DNA of 26,150 nucleotides from Acanthamoeba lenticulata (Eukaryota > Discosea > Longamoebia > Acanthamoebidae): positions 1 through 26,150 of the forward strand of contig NAVB01001288.1 in the NCBI GenBank assembly GCA_002179805.1, in the 5' to 3' direction. The position numbers and the translations under genes are program-made. Below are positions 20,499-26,150 of this stretch, one piece after another; the first letter of the stretch is position 1, and the number at the start of each line of letters is the position of its first letter. Under the pieces are notes generated by a model. The model searched no databases. It was not told the DNA's origin and saw only the letters and a list, made by a program, of their open reading frames with translations.

Positions 20499-20699
20499 CT
20501 CAAGAGTCGACCTTAACTTATCTCTTCTTTTTTGGCTCTTTCTCTGTCTTGGGGTTGCGTCCCTTCAACACATACATAGCCCCTGTATTTGATTAATTCA
20601 ACTCTCATATTTTTTATTTTTTTATTTTTTACTTGAGTTTGTTGTGCCCACTGTATTGGGACTCTCCTGGCGGAGTGCACGCCTGGAGCAGTAGGTTAC

Positions 20700-20793
20700 T
20701 TCGTTTCATTTGTCATCAGACGCACAGGTTCGAATCCTGTCTGGGCCTTCACCGGTTCAGTGCCCGAGTGGTTAAGGGGAAAACACGCTTCAT
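20700..20793 (+). tRNA. Candidate circularly permuted class II (Ser/Leu-like) tRNA gene, 3' half before 5' half
   Basis: Upstream piece (to 20748): a variable-arm hairpin GTC-ATCA-GAC (20712-20721) and GC, T stem ACAGG/CCTGT with loop TTCGAAT (perfect box B GGTTCGAATCC at 20727-20737), acceptor 3' strand CTGGGCC (20741-20747) and T. After TCACC, the downstream piece has acceptor 5' strand GGTTCAG (20754-20760), TG, and D arm CCC-GAGTGGTTAA-GGG (box A-like TGCCCGAGTGG). The acceptor strands pair 7/7 (two G-U). The anticodon arm is the weak point. Fixed spacing gives AAAAC/GTTTC with anticodon GCT (Ser) but C at position 33. Alternatively ACACG/CGTTT with loop CTTCAT+T has T33 and anticodon TCA, but one mismatch and extra bases after the D stem. 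The identity is therefore open, and a pseudogene is possible. Confidence 0.55.
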
Positions 20794-20818
20794 GTACCTA
20801 CGCCGCTGTTGTGCACTC

Positions 20819-20823
20819 TTTTT
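20819..20823 (+). terminator. Pol III terminator of the permuted tRNA locus
   Basis: TTTTT directly follows the outer inverted-repeat arm GTGCACTC. T runs at about 20610-20631 upstream would stop Pol III, so the transcription unit must lie between the two. Confidence 0.65.
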
Positions 20824-21091
20824 GACTCTGGCAAGAGTAGGCAGTCAGTGTACAGCTGCCCATATACAGGTTCTGTGTCTTTGTGTTGGGCACTTCGCGT
20901 GTGTGGGCTTACACTGGCGGACCTAAATAACTGGAGCAAATAGAATTTGTTTACTCAAATTAATGGCGTCGCCCCGGCCAACCGCTCAGGCCGACGACCA
21001 ACACAACAACCTTGAGCTGGGAGGAGCAGGAAGGGCGAAGAAACGAGAACGTACGTACACCACTTGAAAGGAGCCGCTTGGTGGGGTATAG

Positions 21092-23454
21092 ATGAGCGCC
21101 ACGGGGAGCAAGAAGTTTATTGTCATCGCCCCGGCGGCCACAAATGAGAGGAGGAAGAAGCTCAATGAGCGCCGGGCAACCGCCAAGCCATCGAAGGAGG
21201 AGGTGGCCGAGATGCGACGCAAGATGAAGGAGGAGGAAGAGCAAGATGACGACGATGACGACGAGGAGGAAGTGGGAGAGGAAGCGGTGAATAAAAAGAA
21301 GAGACAAGAAGGCGGCAACGAGGACAGCCCGAGAGGGGGGCGGGTGAGCGCCCGCGAGAGTGAGGAGAAGCGGGAGGAGCTCCTCGCCAAGGCAACCGAG
21401 CTACGAGCCAAAGGCCAAGAGCTGCGCGCCAAGGGGCTCGAGCTCAAGAGTCAGATGCGCCGCCGCCTTGAGAGGCTCAGCAGCCTCCAGCAGCGCTCCA
21501 TGGAACGTGGTCGCCGCCTCACCGTCGACGCCTACCAGGTACCCCCTCCCCCCTTTCCACTTCAACGACTTCTACTTTATGTAGCGGCTCGTCATCTTAA
21601 TCTTATTACCAATAAACGAAAATCTTTGTGCTACGTTGCTCTATTAGGTGGACAGCATCGCCGCCAACGTGCTCAAAAAGGAGGTGCAGAAGGGTACGCA
21701 CATGTGCCTTCTTCTTCTTCTACTACTTTGTTGACTTTGGGAGAAGCTCGAGGCTGACGTCGTAGGTGGTGGGGACAGGCGGAGAGGATGCCAAGCCCTT
21801 GCGTGGGATCCTCAAGAAGACGATCGAGCGGAAGAAGATTCAGCAGCGCATGACCCTCCGCGCGGCCTCCCTCCGCGAGTACGAGCAGAAGGTGGCCAAG
21901 AGCGTCCGGTTCGGCCTCTCCCTCCTCGTCCTCCTCGTCTTTCTTCTTCATGAGGATGGATGATGATGACGATGATGATCACCACGACAGGTGGGACCTG
22001 ACTGAGTCGCAGCTGTTGAAGGAGCACGAGCGCGAGAAGCTCGAGTTCGAACGGAACGAAATGGAGCGGCGCGCCCGCGACGACCGCTCGTCGCTGGTCA
22101 AGCTCGTGCTCGAGATCCAGCGGCGCGAGCTCGAGGAGCGCAAGCTGCGCGAGGAGAAGCGCAAGGAAGAGCGCCACCTTAAGTCGGTCCGCCGTCCCCC
22201 CCTTCGTTCTTTCCCTCTTCGCTCTTCGTTCTTTCGCGACGAACCACATTCTTTGCATTCTTTGCGTCTGACTCGGCGCGCCTGCAGGCGGCCGCGGAGG
22301 AGACGCAGGAGAACGTGTACCAGCGCGAGCTCGAGCTGCGCGAGATCGAGGAGCAGATCCGCTTCCTCGAGCAGTTTGAGTTTGAGGCCTCGCAGGCGAC
22401 CGAGGAGGACCACGAGATCGTGCGGCTGCGGGAGGAGATCAAGGCCCTCGAGAACGAGCTCCTCGAGAACATCCGCATCGAGCGCGAGGGCCGCCTGCAG
22501 CGTCAGCAACAGCAGCAGCAACAGAGGAAGCTCCAGGAGGGCGAGGAGGAGGGCGGCGGTGGCGGGTGGCAGCCGGCCGTGTCCCCGCGCGAGCTCGAGG
22601 AAGACGAGGAAATGCGCCACCTTAAGGACGAGATCCTCCGCATGGGCCTCGGCACCCTGCCCGAGCCCGACGCCGCGGCGGCCGCCGTACCGGGCCCGTC
22701 GCCGGCCATCCCATCGCCGCCGGTGGCGACGGCCGCCGAGGCGCAGGAAGAAAAGGATGCGGAGGAGGACGGGGACGCCATCCCGGAGGAGGACGAAGAG
22801 GCCGAGCGCGAGATGATGCAGCGCCTCGAGCTCGAGCGGCAGGAGCAGGCCGCCGCTGCCGCCGCCGCGCTGAAGCAAAAGCAAGAAGAGGAGGAGGAGG
22901 AGAAGGAGCGGGCAAAGAAGGCGGCACAGGCGGAAGCAGAGGCCCGACGGAAGCGCGAGCAGGAGGAGAAGGAGGCCGCCGAGAGGAAGCGGCAGCAAGA
23001 GCTGCGCGAGGCGGAGGAGCGACAACAGCAGCAGCAACAACAGCAAGAAGCCGAGGCGCGACGACGAGCGGAAGCCGAAGCGGCCGCGGCCGCCCAAACG
23101 GAGCCCGCCGAGGCCGCGCCGACGACCCCGGCAGCGCGTTCTCCTCAGAAGCCCGCGACCTCCACGCCGCCTCCCGCCCAGCGAGTGCAGAGCATGCCGG
23201 AGCAGGAGGACACCAACAACGCGGCGTCGCCGTCATCGTCGCCCAGCCGCACCGCGGAGCCCGGTCCAGGCGGGCGCGGCGCGCCTCGCACGCGGGCCCG
23301 CCGAGTGAGCGCCGGCGCAGGGGCGGGGAGCAAGAAGGAGGGCTTCGGGACGCTCACGCGCGGCGACGCCAAGGGCCTGCGGGCCAAGTGGGAGTCGCTC
23401 GCGGCGCCCACCGCCTCGTCGCCCACGGCCCCGCCCCGCAAGCCGAGCGCGTGA
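21092..23454 (+). CDS. Coiled-coil protein with PP1 docking motifs (inhibitor-2-like segment)
   Basis: Five exons: 21092-21538, 21648-21693, 21779-21908, 21991-22186 and 22288-23454 (661 aa, phases consistent). The N-terminus is Lys/Glu-rich with an acidic tract and repeated KATELRAKGQELRAKGLELK heptads. KPLRGILKK (GILK at 174-177) and, about 27 residues on, KSVRW (205-209) followed by DL match the SILK and RVxF protein-phosphatase-1 docking motifs. Their order and spacing are as in PP1 inhibitor-2 (KGILK...KSQKWDE). The inhibitor-2 HYNE-like helix is not obvious. The rest is long Glu/Arg/Gln/Ala coiled coil and ends in a basic, Pro/Ser-rich tail. It is likely a PP1-targeting or cytoskeletal scaffold (inference). 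The KSVRW motif is created across the exon 3/4 junction. ATG 20963 lies upstream but no in-phase join was found, so 21092 is used. Confidence 0.72.
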
Positions 23455-23600
23455 TTGACGTCGTCATCATCATCAGGTCGTCGACTTGGTATTGTAGGAG
23501 TGGAATGGAACGCGTATATATTTATTTATTTTGGTTGTCAAAAACAGAAGATGTCATCATCATCATGACTGCATATGTTGTTTGTGTCTTTCCCTGTGCA
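23455..23600. other. Convergent 3' ends
   Basis: 146 bp separate the TGA of the PP1-docking gene (+) from the TAA of the Byr4-like gene (-). It is AT-rich, with ATC repeats and TATATATTTATTTATTTT. Both 3' UTRs and poly(A) sites must lie here or overlap the opposing gene. Confidence 0.5.
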
Positions 23601-26127
23601 TTACTTGTGGAGCTGCTTGCGGGCGTCGCTGCGGGCGATCCCGCCCACGTTGTGCATCAGGATGTCCTCCTCTGCGCAGACACCAACATAAACACATGAG
23701 CGAACGAGGGAAGAGAGGGGAGGGGGGAAGAGGCGGGGACGCACCATCACGGTCATTGAAGGAATCGTCTAATGACCGGTGCCGATTGAACGGTCGGCCA
23801 TTTCCTTGCTCCTCCTTCGCCTTGAAGTCCTTCCCCTTCTGGTGCTTGCCCGCGTCGTCCTCGTCATCGTCATCTTCGATCTCGAATCCGTCCTCCTCGT
23901 CCTCGTCGTCCACCACCAGATCCTGCAGCTTCTGCTTCAACGCCTACAGCACGACAATGACAATGCGTTAATTTTCCATGGAAAAGAATTTAAAATTAAA
24001 CAAACAAGACCAAAAACAAAAAAATGAAATGAAAAATAAAAGGGGCCTCACCTTCTGCGGCTTGCTGAGGGTCGGTGCGGCATCGTCGTCGTCCGGCATG
24101 CCCCAATCCTCATCGTCGTCGTCGTCATGCGCGCTCGTGCGGTTGCGCGACACACCAGAGGCCTCCTTGAGGTCCGCGAAGGCGTCCTCATCATCATCGT
24201 CGTCATCATCATCGCCGATGCTGAGCACCCCCGGCAGGATCAAGCGGGGCTTGCCGCCGCCGCCGCCGCCGATCCTGTCGTCCAACTCGTCGAGGTCCAT
24301 GTCGGCATCCTCTTCCTGCTCCTCCTGCTCCTCGTCCTCCTCCGCTTCATCATTGCCATCATCGTCGTCTTCGTCGCCGATCTCGAGGCCCTGGAGGGAC
24401 GCGGCGCGGGCCATGTGCTCCGACTGCTGCTTCTTGACGACGGGGCTCTCGCCAAAGTCGCTGCCCCAATCGTCATCGTCGTCATCGTCGTCGCTGCCTT
24501 CGTCGTCCGAACGCGAGCCCTCCTCCCCGTCGGAGCGCGGCTCGCGGCGCCGCGGCGACAGCTGCTTGTCGCTGCCGCCCAGGTCCAGGTCGAGCCCAAA
24601 GTTGCCCGCGTCCCCCTTCTCCTTGTACTTCTCCAGCTGCGACGTGGCGATGATGGTGATGATGGTCATGAGGACGATGATGGTGATGATGAAGGTGATG
24701 ATGATGCAGGAGAAGGGGGGAAGGATAAAGTACCTTGAGGGGAATGCCAGAGGCTTGCCGGGGCACGACGCGCGCGGCCATGGCCGGCTTCTGGGCGGCC
24801 GACTTGGCGCGCCCCTTCGAGTTGGCCTGCGTCACCACCCTGATGATGTACATCTGCTCCCCAAAAACGACGATCAACAACAAGAACAAGATGATGATGA
24901 TGATCATAACGATGATGATGATGAAGAAGAAGAAGAAGAAGAAGGGAGGATATCCTCCGCGATTCGGGAGAGAGGAGGAACCTGTCGGATGCCGTCGAGG
25001 AGGAAGCGCTTGGGGTCCTTCTCCTGCTGCGTCCAGTGGCCCATCTCCTCGGCGTGCTTGGCCTGGCGCTCCTCCCACAGCCCGTTCTGCGCATGCGCAT
25101 GCGCGCGTGAGTCGACATCAAGATGCCATGAAGAGGAGAAAAGAGGTCGCGTACGAGGTCGGCGCCGACGTCGAACTCCTTGAGGTCGACGAGGCACTCG
25201 TCGGACTCGGCCCACTTGCTGAGCTCCTCCTCGTCGCCAAACGCGGTCATGTCGATGTCGTCGTCCTCGTCTCCGCCCTCCTTCACCCACCGCCCGTCCA
25301 CCTGTGGACCACATCATCGCCAAAACAAAAAGAAACACATTCGATTAATAAATGAATAAAAAAAGTGTTTTTGAAGAAGAAAAAATAAATAAACGAAACA
25401 ATAAAATAAATAGGAAAAAAAAGACAAAGTTCATAAAACGAGATGCAGATGAGATAGAGAAGAAGAAGAAGAAGGGAAAGAGTACGAGGCGCATGTCGCC
25501 GGCCATCTTGCTGGTGGCGGCGGCGCTGGTGGTCGAGTTGAGGTAGCGGATGAGGTAGAGGCGCGGCTGCGACCGCTCCTTGTCCGTGGGCGAGTCGTCG
25601 TACTCCTTCTTGAGCCACTCGCCGTTGTCGTCCAGCACGTAGTCCTCCAGCTGCAGCGCCCCGCCGCGAGCCCCGCCTCGCGGCGACGACCGGCGCAAGG
25701 TCGACGTCTCCCCGCCGTTGGCCTCCTCGCCCTCGAGCCGGAGGCTCTTGCCGCCGACCCACTGCATGCGGACGGGGTCGTAGCGCATGTCGTTGATCTC
25801 GAACGGCGTTGCGGCCCCGCCGGGCGGCATCGGGATGAACCGCAGGCCGCTCCCGGGCTGTGTCGTCGTCGAGGCTGCTCGGCCGCGGCCGTCGCTGCCG
25901 CTGCCGCTGTTGGAGGGCGTTTGTTGCTGCTGTTGCTGTTGCTGGTGGGCGGTACGGCCGGTTCTGGCGCGGCGCGTGCGGCGTTGTGTGCGTCGAGTTT
26001 TCATGACGGCGGCGATGTCGTCAAGCTGGGCGAGGAGGTCCTTGGCCTGCTGGTAGTTGTCTCCGAACGACTCCGACGAGTCCTCCCACTTGGTGCCCCC
26101 TCCACGCGCATCGCCTCGCTGCGTCAC
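23601..26127 (-). CDS. Byr4/Bfa1-like acidic protein, 5' end beyond window
   Basis: Seven exons visible: a first partial exon to 25486, then 25301-25155, 25086-24982, 24853-24734, 24636-24052, 23943-23745 and 23671-23601 (TAA). Phases agree throughout. The leftmost coding part (KWEDSSESFGD) follows a CAG acceptor at 26121-26119, so earlier exons probably lie outside the window. Recognisable pieces are FEINDMRYDPVRMQWVGG and a degenerate second copy, MAGDMRL joined by splicing to VDGRWVKE. Then come WAESDECLVDLKEFDVG and LWEERQAKHAEEMGHW. The Y/F-D-P-x-x-M-x-W-x-G pattern plus the E...H...W helix resembles Byr4/Bfa1, the scaffold half of the two-part GAP for the Spg1/Tem1 GTPase in mitotic exit/septation signalling. 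The second half is Asp/Glu-rich with basic Ser segments and ends IARSDARKQLHK. The family call is tentative; exon structure is well supported. Confidence 0.6.
24922..24945 (-). repeat. GAT and GAA triplet tract in an intron of the Byr4-like gene
   Basis: A plus-strand ATG/GAT run passes into AAG repeats within the intron between exons 3 and 4 (24981-24854). On the coding strand this is a CTT pyrimidine tract, as in several other introns in the window. Confidence 0.5.
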
Positions 26128-26150
26128 GCACCCCCCCCCCCACCCAACGC

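Larger units (their letters stand above)
20673..20823 (+). ncRNA. Predicted primary transcript of the permuted tRNA locus with self-pairing flanks
   Basis: GAGTGCAC (20673-20680) and GTGCACTC (20811-20818) are perfect reverse complements. Inside them, GTAGGTTAC (20691-20699) pairs with GTACCTAC (20794-20801) as eight base pairs with one bulged T. The two helices bracket the rearranged tRNA halves and end directly at a TTTTT run (20819-20823). Such leader/trailer pairing is what a permuted pre-tRNA uses to bring its ends together at the anticodon loop for splicing. The transcript start is not known. Confidence 0.55.

Noticed and set aside
20668..20683. Upstream box A-like TGGCGGAGTGC with a GGCG-GAGTGCA-CGCC D-arm-like hairpin, possibly giving an ordinary tRNA with the box B at 20727
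   Set aside because: The 7 nt before it (ACTCTCC) do not pair with the acceptor 3' strand CTGGGCC and no anticodon arm follows. It could still act as a promoter element.
20963..21090. Upstream ATG and short reading frame with a GTACGT donor as exon 1 of the PP1-docking gene
   Set aside because: The donor phase (1) does not match the acceptor before ATG 21092 and an alternative donor gives an immediate stop. Kept only as possible 5' UTR.
21979..23097. 372-aa Leu-rich minus-strand frame
   Set aside because: Antisense shadow of the Glu/Gln coiled-coil exons of the PP1-docking gene.
24127..24738. Hydrophobic Leu/Val-rich plus-strand frame that looks like a membrane protein
   Set aside because: Antisense of the Asp/Glu-rich exon 5 of the Byr4-like gene (GAC/GAT read backwards gives Val/Ile/Leu).
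1..26150. Prokaryotic features, CRISPR, insertion sequences, retroelements or viral genes
   Set aside because: All coherent reading frames need spliceosomal introns. No transposase, reverse transcriptase, integrase, spaced direct-repeat array or terminal repeats were seen.

Overview
The window is nuclear DNA from a GC-rich, gene-dense, intron-rich protist. Most introns are short (about 60-150 bp) and open with GTACGT or GTGCGT-type donors. Together with the gene content (tandem ABCG half-transporters, RIC8, COMMD1, a GATA factor, a Byr4/Bfa1-like protein, dispersed single tRNA genes), this points to an amoebozoan, most likely Acanthamoeba. That identification is inference from style and content, not a database match. 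Exon joins below were made by hand using splice dinucleotides, reading phase and family conservation. For every complete multi-exon model the summed exon length is a multiple of three.

Left part (1-5.2 kb): the last exon of an enoyl-CoA hydratase gene (+), a three-exon GATA zinc-finger gene (-) whose finger is split by its last intron, an unassigned 303-residue nuclear-looking protein (-), a tRNA-Val(AAC) gene and a small secreted Cys-containing protein (+). Middle-left (5.3-10.1 kb, all -): a RIC8-type G-alpha chaperone/GEF and a zinc-ribbon short-chain dehydrogenase. Centre (10.3-16.35 kb, +): two tandem ABCG half-transporters, with related sequences but several private introns, followed by tRNA-Phe(GAA). 

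Right part: a 12-exon gene (-) fuses a CDP-alcohol phosphotransferase domain, which has lost two of its four signature aspartates, to a complete CTP:phosphocholine/phosphoethanolamine cytidylyltransferase domain. Divergent from it across 118 bp is a COMMD1 orthologue (+). Then comes a candidate circularly permuted tRNA gene at about 20.67-20.82 kb, a coiled-coil protein with inhibitor-2-like PP1-docking motifs (+), and, running off the right edge, a Byr4/Bfa1-like acidic protein (-).

The most unusual object is the permuted tRNA candidate. A tRNA 3' half (variable arm, perfect B box, T arm, acceptor 3' strand) lies upstream of a 5' half (acceptor 5' strand, class II D arm). The two acceptor strands pair 7/7, the flanks can pair with each other, and a T5 Pol III terminator follows directly. 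The second is the lipid-enzyme fusion with the degraded phosphotransferase active site. Three introns appear to use GC-AG boundaries.
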